A DNA stretch of 64,000 bases, taken from assembly GCA_903813345.2 (NCBI GenBank), contig CAIIXF020000003.1, forward strand, positions 29,093,248-29,157,247. Reading direction: 5' to 3'. The notes beneath the pieces were generated by a model. That model was given only the letters and a program-made list of their open reading frames with translations, was not told the DNA's origin and did not search any database. This document shows, in pieces, positions 38,711-56,900 of the stretch; within the stretch, counting starts at the first letter, position 1, and every line of letters starts with the position of its first letter. The DNA is from Owenia fusiformis. Lineage: Eukaryota; Annelida; Polychaeta; Sabellida; Oweniidae. The position numbers and the translations under genes were made by a program.

Positions 38711-39432
38711 ATCAAAGGAGCACGTAGGTTATTGCAAACACTTTCAAACGATTCTAACTTGAATTCTGAATATTTTCTGATCATGAACTACGTGTATCTT
38801 TTAGATCCATTCTTTATCTTCAAGAAAAGTATATATATTGATAATTTAGTTAATCAGACCTAAGTGATATTGAAGGGACAATGGACCAATCAACATACTT
38901 TTTCAAAAATGTTGACCTAATTTTCACCAAAAATGCAACATTTTATTATATTGTTGATTGCATAATTAGAATGTGCTTTGAGACATGTTCGATTTCCTAA
39001 AAGGAAAAGTTGATTGCTCCAGGGACTTTAAAGATAATGAATTTGCAAGACCAAAATGAACTGAAATCAATGGATAGCATGAGATTTTTCAATGGAGAAA
39101 TAACACGAGGAACACTTATCTTAAAGCAATTAGGTTTTTCTTTCAAGAACTATTTGATACATCAAAATAGAAAATAGTAATGCATTAAACATTGTAAAAA
39201 ATTATTGCATTTTTGGTGAAAATGGGGTCAACATCTTTGAAAAAGTGTGTTGATGGCTTGATTGCTAGTTAAATATCTCCGAGTTTGTTAGACTTTTATT
39301 ATTACTGTATAAAATTTTCTTTGAGATAATGAATTGATCTAAAAGATAAACCTGTCTTCATTGTTAGAAAATAGTCATAATCCAAGATATAACCTTCTGA
39401 AATTGTTTGCGATAACCTACGTGCTCCTTTGA
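38711..39432. mobile_element. Foldback/MITE element of about 720 bp
   Basis: Ends are inverted: atcaaaggagcacgtaggtt at 38711 against its complement ending at 39432. A second inner pair (about 38885-38950 and 39180-39280) shares ttttcaccaaaaatgcaa and its complement. It is non-coding and lies upstream of the Scratch-like gene. Confidence 0.75.
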
Positions 39433-39708
39433 TTGCGCTGAATGGGCAAATGCTCTTTTATATGATTTTCTTCAGTTTAACATAATTATAGATAATATTA
39501 TAGAGCATGCGATGTTGAAAATGATGTCAAGATATCACTGTTTATCTGTTGGTGTATTATCCAGAGAAAATATCATAAATATAACTCGTGATCGAAATTG
39601 AATATGAATACTATACTACATGTATTTTTAAAGAAAAATGCAATTTAGATCTTATCTAAAACGGAGATGTCTAAGATGTCAAAGGTCACTGTCAAATAAT
39701 AATCAATC

Positions 39709-40735
39709 CTGCCATTTTTATGATATATTTCTTTTGTGATAGTATTGCTCCTGATTCATCCATGAACCACCCCATGTGCTTTCTTGCCATATCTATGTCA
39801 TACTTAAGTCTTTCTCTTCCTGAGTTTATTCAGTTTTGTACCATCTTCATGTCATACTTAAGTCTTTCTCTTCCGGATTCAGTTTTGTGCCATCTTTATG
39901 TCATACTTAAGTCATTCTCTTCCGGATTTTAGTTTTGTGCCATCTTTATGTCATACTTAAGTCTTTCTCTTCCGGATTCAGTTTTGTGCCATCTTCATGT
40001 CATACTTAAGTCATTCTCTTCCGGATTTTAGTTTTGTGCCATCTTTATGTCATACTTAAGTCTTTCTCTTCCAGAACGTTTCTTCTGTTTTGTGCCATCG
40101 TTATGTCATACTTAAGTCTTTCTCTTCCGGATTCAGTTTTGTGCCATCTTTATGTCATACTTAAGTCTTTCTCTTCCGGATTCAGTTTTGTGCCATTTTT
40201 ATGTCATACTTAACTCTTTCTTTTCCGGATTCAGTTTTGTGCCATCTTTACGTAATACTTCCTGCCATTTTTATGATATATTTCATTTTTGATAGTATTG
40301 TTCCTGATTCATCCATGAACCACCCCATGTGCCTTCTTGCCACATCTATGTCATACTTAAGTCTTTCTCTTCCAGAAAGTTTCTTTAGTTTTGTGCCATC
40401 TTTATGTCATACTTAAGTCTTTCTCTTCCGGATTTAGTTTTGTGCCATATTTATGTCACACTTAAGTTTTCTCTTCCGGATTCAGTGTTGTGCCATCTTT
40501 ATGTCATACTTAAATCTTTCTCTCCCAGAACGTTTCTTCAGTTTTGTGCCATTGTTATGTCATACTTAAGTCTTTCTCTTCCGGATTCAGTTTTGTGCCA
40601 TCTTTATGTCATACTTAAGTCTTTCTCTTCCAGGAAGTTTCTCCAGTTTTGTGCCATCTTTATGTCATACTTAAGCCTTTCTCTTCCGGATTCAGTTTTG
40701 AGCCATCTTTATGTCATTTTTCAGTTTCTTACTTT
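39709..40735. repeat. 49-bp tandem repeat with higher-order copy
   Basis: About 18 units of gtcatacttaagtctttctc followed by ttccggattcagttttgtgc and catctttat. Some units carry a variant 'ccagaa-gtttctt'. A non-unit segment (tgccatttttatgatatatt and onward to cttgcca) occurs at 39711 and again at about 40263, so a block of about 550 bp was duplicated. Confidence 0.9.
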
Positions 40736-41404
40736 CAATCGGCAGTAGTCACCTTGCTAGCAGGATAAAGATTTTGGGGATATGCACCATTGTGCTTAAG
40801 TATTAGTAAGTTTTTATTGAGTAAACTTTTGCATTTAGATTTTTTGGCTAGTACATGTATATGTATGATAGGAGATTTAGTGTCGAAATCTGGAGTTACA
40901 TGTACTTTATTTCCAATCAGTTATTTGCGTTAACCATGATTTCTTTTAGATATTGCTTCATTTCATCAAAAAATCATAATACATGAAAATATACAAAAAC
41001 ATACAAAAATATACAAAAACGATTGCTCTTAAAGGTGCAAGAATTAGTGCAGGTTAATTCAACGATCATCAACAAATGTCAAAATATATTTAAGTTTGGA
41101 TATTTCATCAAGACTAACATATATTTTATTATCTACAAAGAAGCCCCCTGGATGAACATTATTTCGGCTGATATTCCTCTTGAAACGTGGTGAATCTATA
41201 AGTGGGACTCCCTTTATAGAAGCTTTGAACTGAATTTACACTTCTTAATTCTGAACTTGAGAGTTTATCCATACATTTGAAGAAAATAGGTATGTTAAAG
41301 AAGATGTTAGGCCAAATATTGACCAGAAAAATAAAACTTTTTTAAGTTTTCTGGTGAACAATAATAATACTATCTTTGTCCATAAAAAAATAGATTACAA
41401 AAAA
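40736..41404 (-). other. 3' UTR/flank of carboxylesterase 1
   Basis: Lies past the stop codon at 41405. TTTATT at 41125-41130 (AATAAA on the minus strand), about 280 nt beyond the stop, is a plausible poly(A) signal. Confidence 0.4.
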
Positions 41405-47128
<5,724 letters not shown>

Positions 47129-47293
47129 TTTAATCTAAATGTATAGCTGTCAACAAATAAGTTCTTGAATGTGATGATGATGGTTTCTAGCTTTCATGCA
47201 TACGCTGTGTCGAATTGTCGCATTTGTGTTTCACATGATCAACTTAACCTTTTTATATACGGTATAAGCGATGAATTGTCATGTATATTTATA

Positions 47294-47946
47294 CACTGTT
47301 GCTCAGAAATATGAAATATTAGATTTTTCAGATTACAATTCAAGTTTTGGGGTCGTAACAGCCCATAACAGCACTAATACGGTATGTCTTCCTAGTGCTG
47401 CAATCAGAGCATCCATCCCGCGGGGAATGGTGTCAGTGAGATGTCTGACCTGTCCACGTGAAATAAGGTCCCACTTCTCAATCAGAGGATCCGTGTCACG
47501 AATTGCGTTTTCAGTCTCATCCCACATGTGCTCTGCAGGAGCCTGATCAGGTGACTTTGGTGCCTATGGTAGCTGCTTCGCATTGCCTGCCCTGGGGAAA
47601 TCTGCATAATGCAGCTATCATGCGCATGAGCTTCATCATGCTGCAGTTGAAAGTTACGCCCAAACACTCTGTTTGCATGGTAGGTCCAAAAGGTCACTGT
47701 ATCTCTCACAACTGACATTACAGTTGAGACTCACCAAGGGGGTACGAATCTCCTTGGTGAACACCACCTCAAATATGAACAGAACCTCCACGAGCTACTT
47801 TTAATAACAAACAGTTTTATGTGCAAATATGAAGAGGAAATCGGGAGGCAATAAACATTTTTCAACAAAATTATTATATATCATTTGTAAGAATTATACC
47901 AAACTATTAATATCTATAGAATATTCCATATTTATGAGCAACAGTG
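47294..47946 (-). mobile_element. Decayed Tc1/mariner-type transposon
   Basis: Terminal inverted repeats cactgttgctcagaaatatg (47294) and its complement ending at 47946, flanked by TA on both sides. On the minus strand, translated pieces resemble the C-terminal part of a DDE transposase: LQHDEAHAH near 47650 and, in another frame, SPDQAPAEHMWDE near 47530, followed by a DTIPRGMDALIAALG tail. Frames are broken and only about 650 bp remain, so it is dead. Confidence 0.75.
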
Positions 47947-48754
47947 TAAACTGACGTGTCGAAAACGTTTATGTGAGCATTGAAAATTCCAGTATGATCG
48001 TGAATCATTGTTTCATTTTGTTATTTATAAAAAATAAATGAATTGAACTTCTTTTACGAAAATACATTTAGTGCGTGTACTGAAACGAACTCGAATTTAA
48101 CAGTTTAAAGGATCAATATAACATAGAACTTTGTATTTTACTTTTCCAAACATATTCTTAGTTATTTCTAGAAGACGGATGTTGTTTGTTGTTTTTCTCA
48201 ACCTGCAGCTAAAAAGTTTTTGTAATGTAAGCCCAACGTAAAGTTTTCGAGGTAACCATCACATTACATCAATAATACATTATAATCGTTGACAGTCTAA
48301 TACCAATGTTAAAAAGCCAACGGGTCTGTCAGATTGGGCCCGTGTGATCAGTTCAGTCGAGTAAAACGACTGCTGCTAATAGAAATGACTATAATTCATA
48401 TGACCTTCAATTGCCGCTTTAAAAGTACCTTAACGTTTGTTCTAATTTCAAACCCTTAAATGTGTCAATCGGCCTTGATTCTTTCATCAGAAATTACCAT
48501 TATGCACATAAACATGACTATGACTAGGCTACGTGCGTGCACAGGTTTAAATCGAAAAACAGTTTTTGAAAAAGTATTTCATCACTTAAAAGAAATCTAG
48601 TGATCCAGTTTCGTGAGTGGGTCAGTTTCAAATCAGTGCATAAAACGTCTAGTCGGTGCACAAAGTGTGCGTACTTTAGCAGATATGACCTTGATATTAT
48701 GACAAGCTGTATGTGGCCTAGCAGAGGCATAGTTAGGCCATTTTTTCAGTGTAC
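47947..48754. other. Intergenic, nothing recognised
   Basis: AT-rich DNA between the mariner remnant and a foldback element. Confidence 0.5.
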
Positions 48755-49119
48755 GGTTCGTTTCGGTAACAAAATGTCGGAACATCGAAGGTACGGTTTT
48801 TCATTTTTGCTTATTTCGCTCGTTGTAGGCAGAATCCCAACGACATTTTTTCTCACAAACGTATACCTGTATCATATAATTTATAAGAAGTACATGTTTG
48901 CGAAAAAATAGCTCAGAAGACAGCAAAATCGTTGATCATATTCCTCACTTGAGTTACATAAACGGTTTAACCCAAACCGTTTCTGTAACTTAAGTGAGGA
49001 ATTAAATCGACGATTCTGTTGTCTTCTGAGCTATTTTTCGCAAACATGTACATTTTCTGAAACATATGATACTGATACATGTTTTTGAGAAAAAAAACGT
49101 GGGGATTGAGGTATATCCA

Positions 49120-49740
49120 GAATTATGGCAATGTCTATACTTTCTATACATTGTCTATACTTTCTATACTTTCGATCTCTTTTTTCATACTATCTGCCTT
49201 CGACGTTTCTATACTTTCTATACTTTCGAACTGCTTTTTCATACCAACCGCCTTTGACAAATCAGATGTCTATAGTTTCTATACTTTCGAAATGCCCTTT
49301 CATACTAACTGCCTTTGACAAAGCAGATGTCTATAGTTTCTATACTTTCTATACTTTCGATCTGCTTTTTCATATAACTGTCTTAGACAAATCAGATGTC
49401 TATAGTTTCTATACTTTCTATACTTTCTATCTGCTATTTCCCAGAACTGTCTTCGACATATCAGATGTCTATACTTTCTATACTTTCTATACTTTCGATC
49501 TGCTTTTTCCCATAACTGTCTTCGACAAATCAGATGTCTATAGTTTCTATACTTTCTATACTTTCGATCTGCTTTTCCCCATAACTGTCTTCGACAAATC
49601 AGATGTCTATAGTTTCTATACTTTCTATACTTTCGATCTGCTTTTCCCCATGACTGTCTTCGACAAATCAAATGTCTATAGTTTCTATACTTTCTATACT
49701 TTCGATCTGCTTTTCCCCATAACTGTCTTGATTCAGAAAG
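49120..49740. repeat. 69-bp minisatellite built on tctatactt
   Basis: About eight units of 69 bp (steps 49531, 49600, 49669) containing two to three copies of tctatacttt and a gacaaatcagatgtctatag core. Open frames of 239 codons (plus) and 123 codons (minus) arise from the 23-codon unit and are not considered genes. Confidence 0.9.
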
Positions 49741-49779
49741 TGACCGAGAAAGTTATGACGTCACATATTGTTTTACAAT

Positions 49780-49995
49780 GTACAGAAAGTATCGAAAGTA
49801 TAGAAAGTATAGACATAGAGATTTCACCAAAATGTAAAGTATAGAAAGTATCAAAAGTATCGAAAGTATAGACATAGGGAATTCACCAAAATCAAAAGTA
49901 TAGACAGTATAGACAGTATAGACATGTATAGACTTTAGAGAGTCCAATCGTCTAAGACTGAAAAAAGCAGTTCGAAAGTATAGAAAGTATAGAAT
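49780..49995. repeat. Inverted arm of the tctatactt minisatellite
   Basis: agaaagtatcgaaagtatag and similar words, the reverse complement of the core of 49120-49740, so the two tracts can form a hairpin. Confidence 0.75.
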
Positions 49996-50569
49996 ATGCC
50001 ATAAGTTTGGATATACATGTGCCTACAACGCGTGAAATAGGGAAAAAAGAAAAATCGTACCTTCGACGTTCCGACCGTTTCGGTAACCAGCGTAATCGAG
50101 CGTATATGTGTATATCAAGGATGTTTTGATACAATACATTACTCTCGTATGCAAATATATCATTTCGTCGAGAATACAGAGTGCGGAATACGGGATGCCA
50201 CATAACACACCTTATAATATTGTCAATATGAGGGTTATTTCTAATACTGAGAAATTCATCATCTGTTGAAATTAGATAGATACAAAATACATGCAGCACG
50301 GTTTTCTTAAAATAATTCCTAAAAACCGTGATATTATTGATATATCCGAATCCGTTCTGCCAATTTCCTATGTCCAATGATTCGGCAGATTACCTGGGAT
50401 AAGATTTAGGACTTATTTTAGTTCTTCTGTTCTTTAGCACTTGGATGGCTATCTAGGCAAGGGTAAGAAATCTGGAAAAAAAAAATTTTCACTTTGCGCA
50501 CACTTACCTACGCCACTGCCTAGGGTGATACATTCCAGTACTTTAAAGAACGCGTGATGCTTGATATAT

Positions 50570-53480
50570 ATAAGGGTTATGTACTGGGAGGTTTTGGATA
50601 TAGGGTATATCCCGAATATATAGGTTATTTACTGGGAGGGATTGAATATGGGTTTTATTCTGAGAGACAATATGATATTGACCGAGGGAGCGTAGCGACC
50701 GAGTGTCAATATCATATTGCCCAAGGTGTATACGTATTTTCCGAGGAATAAAACCCATATTCAATCCCAACCAGAAAAAACTAGTTATTCCATAATACAT
50801 CTAGAATGTTACATTTGGATAATGCAAACATTATATTAATAAATGCACATTGAAAGATAAAGTAAATAAATAAAATAACCGGGAAACCAAAAATAGGTTA
50901 AGGCAAAGGCTAAGTAAATCAAAAGTACAAAAAATGGCAGCCATATATTTTTTGATAAAGACAATGGTTTTAAAATCTGTTTACCTTGTATATGAATTGT
51001 ACATATGATTGGTATATCTTGACTTAGGAGAGGAAAACTTCAGTTAATTGATACACCCGGGTGTCTTATGTAACATGTGAAATGCCTACTAGATAGCAAA
51101 CAGCCAATCAGCTGTCAGCAGAGGATGTGGCTTAGCAGTAGTGGGGTATTTATAAACACAAGCACAAGGCATATTGCTGCTTTGTTTGCATGTTTTAACC
51201 TCTGACCTGAGAGCATTGGAGACTATTGGTCAATTTGAAATTAAATCCACATCCAACTGCTAATATTTAATGAGACCTTTAAATATTTCTTTTCAAGTTT
51301 GCTTGAAATATACTTCATGATACTTAAATATGATTTCATATTTGCATTCATTATGGTTTCATACATGACTGTAGCAAATTTGGGGCTTTGAATCTTCCTA
51401 GAATTCAGGATATTGGCAAAATCAAAATAAATTTACTGGTTTCAGTGATTCAAACATTTTCAACAGACATAATTGACTGTTCTTGGCTGTTCCATCTTCC
51501 TTTTATACCCGGTTTTAAGAAACATCTCAAAGTTAACATTACACATAAATATATTTTTATAATGAATTGTAGGTATATGGGTCCCTAAAGCTAACATGAA
51601 AACTGTGAAGTGAGGTTAATTTTTGAAAACATCAAGGAGTAGGGGTACTTCGATGTCACATTTGTATTACTCCAAAATTTCCATAAATCATCTTACCTTA
51701 CCAAGGAACATCAAAGTAGCATTAAATTGTGTACTTCTTGCATCGTTAGAGTATAATAAAGCTCAAAGCATTGTGAATTCTAAATATTTCATGTCCACCA
51801 TTTTGTTTGCTGGGACTATTTTTTAGTCCAGAGTAATCCTCATTCATGCATCCATTGTTTATCATTCATAAAGCCTCAATCATGTATCTATCATGATAAT
51901 TATACTGTAATGGATAAAATATACAAGTGACAATCCATGTCACTTGGTGTAGTCACAAAACTTGTATGAGGATTAATCAGGAAGTCTAGAAGTAGTTCTG
52001 GCAAACAAAATGGTGGACATGAAATATTTATAAGAAACTATGGTTTGAGATTTATTATACTCTAAAATCCAAGAAGTGCACATTTTCATGCTCCTTCGTT
52101 GTTCCTTGGTAAGGTAAGATCACAGGCTGGTATCGAAATATTTGTCCGCTGTGACGGAGCATGCTATTTTTCATAAAAACACTAAGAATACTTCACGATT
52201 TATTTTTTAACTAATATGTTTCGTTATACCATACAAAATTACTTACTCCATGCAATGGATATATCATTTGCGGGTAACTTTCACTTCTGTTTGAAGTCCA
52301 ATTACGCTGGGAAGAAAATCTATTGAAAATGGCGCCGGAGTATCATACTTCAAAATGTACCATTTCTTGTTTAACTTTCTAATGGCACGGTATAGTGACA
52401 CGATAATATTTACACATGGTTTCAGCATAACTATGAAGGTATAAATGAGATGTTGATGTATTTGGTCTTTGATTCTTTTATAAAAAATATTGTTTAATTT
52501 TTTTGTCCGCTGTGACGGAGCAGTTGCAAATGTGAACTGTGAAAATGCTCCGTCACAGCGGACAAAAAATATTAATATTATTTTTTATAAAAAAATTTAA
52601 AAGACCCAATGCATTAATATTTGATTAATACATTCAGAGTTATGCTGAAAACATATGTTAATATTATCGTGTCACTATATCATGCCATTAAAAAGTGATA
52701 CTCTGGCGCCGTTTTCAATAGATTTTACTCCTAGCGTTATTGAACTTCAAACAGAAGTGGAGGTTACACGCAAATGATATATCCATTGCATGGAGTAAGT
52801 AATTATCTTTGATATAACGAAACATATGAGTTAAAAAATAAATCGTGAAGCATTCTTAGTGTTTTTATGAAAAATAGCATGCTCCGTCACAGCGGACAAA
52901 TCTTTCGATACCAGCCTGTGAAGATGATTTGTTGAAATTTTGGATTCTTGCAAATGTGTGACTGTTGCAAGACTACTCCTTGAAACTTTCAAAAATTAGC
53001 CTCACTTCACACTCTTCATAGGCTTTGGGATCCATGCACCTCCAATGCATAGTTATGAAAAATGCGTTTAAATGTTAAGTTTTCTTTGACGTGTTTTTTA
53101 GTCAGGAAATGCATTTTCATATGAGGAAAACAGATAGTAAATCTTGTGAGTTTATCAAAAAATGTGGCTGCCATTTTTTGTACTTTTGATTAACTTTAAT
53201 GTCACCTTAATACGCTCCAATTTCCCGGGGATAATACGATTTTTCATGTAATACACTCCAATACGATTTATTTCCCGTGGACAATACGATTTATTCATGT
53301 AATATGATTAAATACGATTTTTTTTGTTCCTTTATATTTCCCTGGGAAAACGGAAAACAGTAGTATTATGGAATAAATCTATATCTCCCCGAGGGACCGA
53401 AGGGACCAAAGGGGGATATAAATATTTCCCAAGGGATATACCCTATATCCAAAGCTGACAGTACATAACTGGTGTATCTC
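50570..53480. mobile_element. 2.9-kb nested palindrome (foldback element)
   Basis: Outer ends pair: gttatgtactgggagg with ggatatagggtatatccc near 50578-50620 against their complements at about 53435-53470. Further pairs: 50925-51000 with 53100-53190 (aaaatggcagcca), 51590-51690 with 52926-53030, and 51695-51845 with 51965-52115, centre near 51905. Removing the insertion 52121-52920 makes the palindrome continuous. A smaller inverted repeat sits in the left arm (50638-50768) with gaccgagggagcgtagcgac at its loop. No credible gene inside. Confidence 0.75.
52121..52920. mobile_element. 800-bp palindromic insertion with 5-bp target duplication
   Basis: Begins cacaggctggtatcgaaa and ends with the reverse complement ccagcctgtg; it is palindromic almost throughout, centre near 52533. 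tttgtccgctgtgacggagc appears near both ends and, inverted, twice at the centre (about 52502-52521 and 52546-52566). AAGAT flanks both sides (52116-52120 and 52921-52925). Confidence 0.8.
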
Positions 53481-53564
53481 ATACACGAATGGGTTTGGGT
53501 TAGCCGAAACAATTTCATAATGGACAGGACATGCAAACAAAATTGTCTGATATTTAAGTCAAAA

Positions 53565-53775
53565 TTATTTTACGGCAAAATCGGCAATTAGTCGAAAACC
53601 GGGCGAAGGAAAATTGCGATGACAGGCACTATGTATACCCATAAAATGAATGTAGATATGACTAAATACGAATAACAATTTGCGCAGCCAATGTTGACAG
53701 ACGGACCAACGAGTGGACTGACAGACGGACGGACGCCTAGTCGATTCAAAGACTGCATCGCTAAGGATAACCATA
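53565..53775 (-). repeat. Second copy of the 1080-2190 dispersed repeat family
   Basis: On the minus strand it reads from CCGT-rich sequence into a segment whose conceptual translation (HFMGIHSAC, FPSPGFRLIADFAVK) matches that of 1293-1445. It lies just past the stop codon of esterase 2, possibly in its 3' UTR. Confidence 0.65.
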
Positions 53776-53975
53776 ACTCAAATGGATGATGACTGATTTT
53801 AAGATTATATTCAATATTCACCATTGATAAAACTGTAATATCCCAAAATTTTCCATATATATCAGCAACGGTATATATTTCCGAGTGACTAACAATATTA
53901 GTTATATTATATAGCAATTCGATATCAAGAGTTTTATAGGAACATTTATCGAAGGACAGTTCTGATCACATATTT

Positions 53976-56900
53976 TCACAGTTCATCTTTTTCTTTTTGT
54001 TCTTTAGCTTTGAGTCTTTGCTTTTCAATATTCGCCATAAACTTTTTCCAAAATTGGTATTTCTTATGGGAAAACATTTGAGAACGAGACACTCTTGGTT
54101 TTAATATCGCAAATTCTTCTTCTTCCAAGTCATACTCCGGCCAGTGTGGGAGATCCCCGTCATTTGGATTTCTAGAAAAGCAATACTATAAGTTATTGAA
54201 TGATTTGAAGTGCAATACAGGATATATTCTGCTCGAGAAATTCTGTATTGGAACGAGACGAAGTTGAGTGCCAATACAGTATACCGAGACAGAATATACC
54301 CTGTATTGCACTTCAATTCATTTAATAACATTTTTATCGTGTGATCTTAGGCCAATACATTCTACTCAGGAGATAATCCCTAAGAATTATTCTGTATTCG
54401 TACCAATATTTTCTGTATTGCTACGGAGATGATCAATGGGAACAATCTCAGTAGCAATACATATTGGTACAGCACAAGAACTGATCAATCAGAGGGCTTC
54501 ATTTTGCAGATCACACGATAAAAACGTATGATGGAACACGTGGTATATGATAAAATACACGTGATAATAAGATGAAAGAAGTAATTTGATGAAGCAAATC
54601 TGTATGTTTTTCAAATGAATTAAACAATTTGAGGTTTTGTGAATTAAAAATACCCTGTTGCTGCAAAGTTGGCCCAGTACTGCATCATTTGTTTGCTGAA
54701 CTCCTGTTCTGCTTCGTTGAATACATAGCCCTTTTCTTCATCTACCCAGATGTCTAGGAATCCAGTACCAAACATGAAGAAGACATCATCAAAGTGTGTG
54801 GACACAACGAACTCTGGTCTTTTAGGTTGAATGAAACTTGGATCGTGTGTGAAGACATAAAAGAAGGTCTTACCACCATTTGCTGTAAATGAAGAGACAT
54901 ATTTTTGTGATTGTCTGTCATTGGAAAAATAAGACAAAGCACAAGAGATATGAGAAATTATTAAAAAATCGATCGACAAAAACAATTTTTTCATTTGTGA
55001 GTTTGTGATACTTGGCAAATCAATGTAATGTGTCCTTTCGAGACACCCTGCACATATTTTAGCCCAATAAGTGTTGAGCAAAGAATGAACAAAGAACAAA
55101 ACCGTATACACGAGTTAAACCAGCATAACGAATGCGTAACAATTTTCAACGAGATGCAACATGATATTAACCAACCCTTTATGGTGTCCGTCAAATTGAG
55201 AGCTGGAAAAGCCATGTTAAAGTCACCGACTATATCAACGGCCTTTACTTTGTATAGACTCTCCACTTTAGGGGAATGGTTATCTTTGAAGTACATTTTT
55301 GCAATTTTCTCTAAATGTTTATTAGTGAGGGCATCATCTTTCATCAGCATTGAGAGTCCTAGTTTTATCTCATCTAAGAAATGTGCATACGTGTAATCTG
55401 CCACTTGGGTATCCCCTATAAACACAGAAACAATCTCTTCTACGATATGAGCATAAGTATAATCTGTGACAAATTACAATTTGTTAAAAAGCTATGAAGA
55501 AATCCGAAGAAATCTTTGTTTACTACAAGGTGTCTGTGTGATAAAATGCAACTGTCCCTGTTGAATTAGTTTTAAAATGGCACTCACCTGTACCTTGAAA
55601 AAATGTATACCCTTCCTGCTCCGCCACTCCAACCATCACCTCCTTATCACTGAAATCAGTTTTAGCATACAAATCCTTAGGGTGCTCAAGGAAGAACTGC
55701 CCGCCATCCACCGTTGCCCAGTCCATATACATATTACCGTTTCCTATCTTTTTAATATCCTCGACAGATTTCATCCTCAAGCATTGCACTTGTTCCATTA
55801 CTGTTTCATATTTGCAATCTGCAACCAAATATGGAGTGAAATTATGGAGATATCTCAAGGACCCGGAATCTAATATGTAACATCTAAAAACTATATATCG
55901 TGTATGATTAAACGATAAAACAACGAGAAACCGAGCCAATACACATCTAGACGAAAGTATTACCTAACTTTTCTACAGTCTCATCAAACCTCTCTTTTGG
56001 GTTGTCATTGATAAGTTTATCTGTGAGTATAGATCCACTCTGAAGAATGGCTCTCTTGAACAGGGGTTTACTTCCATGGGACACGAGATGAGCAGAAACA
56101 CTCCAACTACCTAAAGAGACATTGTCATGCATGGATGGGTTCAAAAACAACTTTTTGAAATCAAAAAAAAAGTTGCACGTATCATATTTTCAAAACATTG
56201 GGTAATACTAAAATATAAGCCAAAGTGATTTAAACTTTATATGAAATCATTTTCAGCTGCCATATCAAACTGTTTTCTTTACTTTTCTCTTACCTGCCCC
56301 CTCTCCTGCTATTGTTATTCGATCTGGATCTCCACCAAATGCATGTATGTTTTCGCTTGTCCATTTCAGTGCCATCTGTTGGTCAAGGAAGCCCATATTG
56401 CCGGGAATTTGGTTATCGCCGGAGTTCAGGAAACCTGTTGAGTGTTCATGTATTGCACATTACATGCTAAATTGTCATATCTTTATTGCCCTTTTTTATT
56501 TGAAGGAGATATATTTATTATGGTACAGTATAATATGGCAATAAAATTAAAGACTGGAATGAAATCGAATGAACAAGGCATAAGAAAATTATAGTACAAC
56601 CGAACCATCACGGTAAGAAAAATATGTGATAGTACCTAAATGTCCTGTTCTATAGTTGATTGATACAACCACCAAGTCTGTGAATGTACACAGAGCAGTT
56701 CCATTGTATGTATGACCAGTACCTGGAATTATCACATATGATATAGATAAAATGCTATAGATACAACCACCAAGTCTATGAATGTACACAGAGCAGTTCC
56801 ATTGTATGTATGACCAGTACCTGGAATTATCACATATGATATAAATAAAATAATATAGATACATCCACCAAGTCTATGAATGTACACAGAGCAGTTCCAT

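Larger units (their letters stand above)
48755..50098. mobile_element. Foldback element split by a minisatellite
   Basis: 48828-49115 is a palindrome centred near 48971 (e.g. acatgtttgcgaaaaaatag against its complement at 49030-49050). Its outer left part (48755-48830, with aacatcgaaggtacgg) pairs not with the adjoining right DNA but with 50020-50098 (cgtaccttcgacgttccg). The 900 bp between are minisatellite, so the repeat grew inside the right arm. Confidence 0.7.

Noticed and set aside
49125-49844. 239-codon plus-strand and 123-codon minus-strand open frames
   Set aside because: Both come from a stop-free 69-bp minisatellite; the composition is an endless tctatactt repeat with no splice sites or start context.
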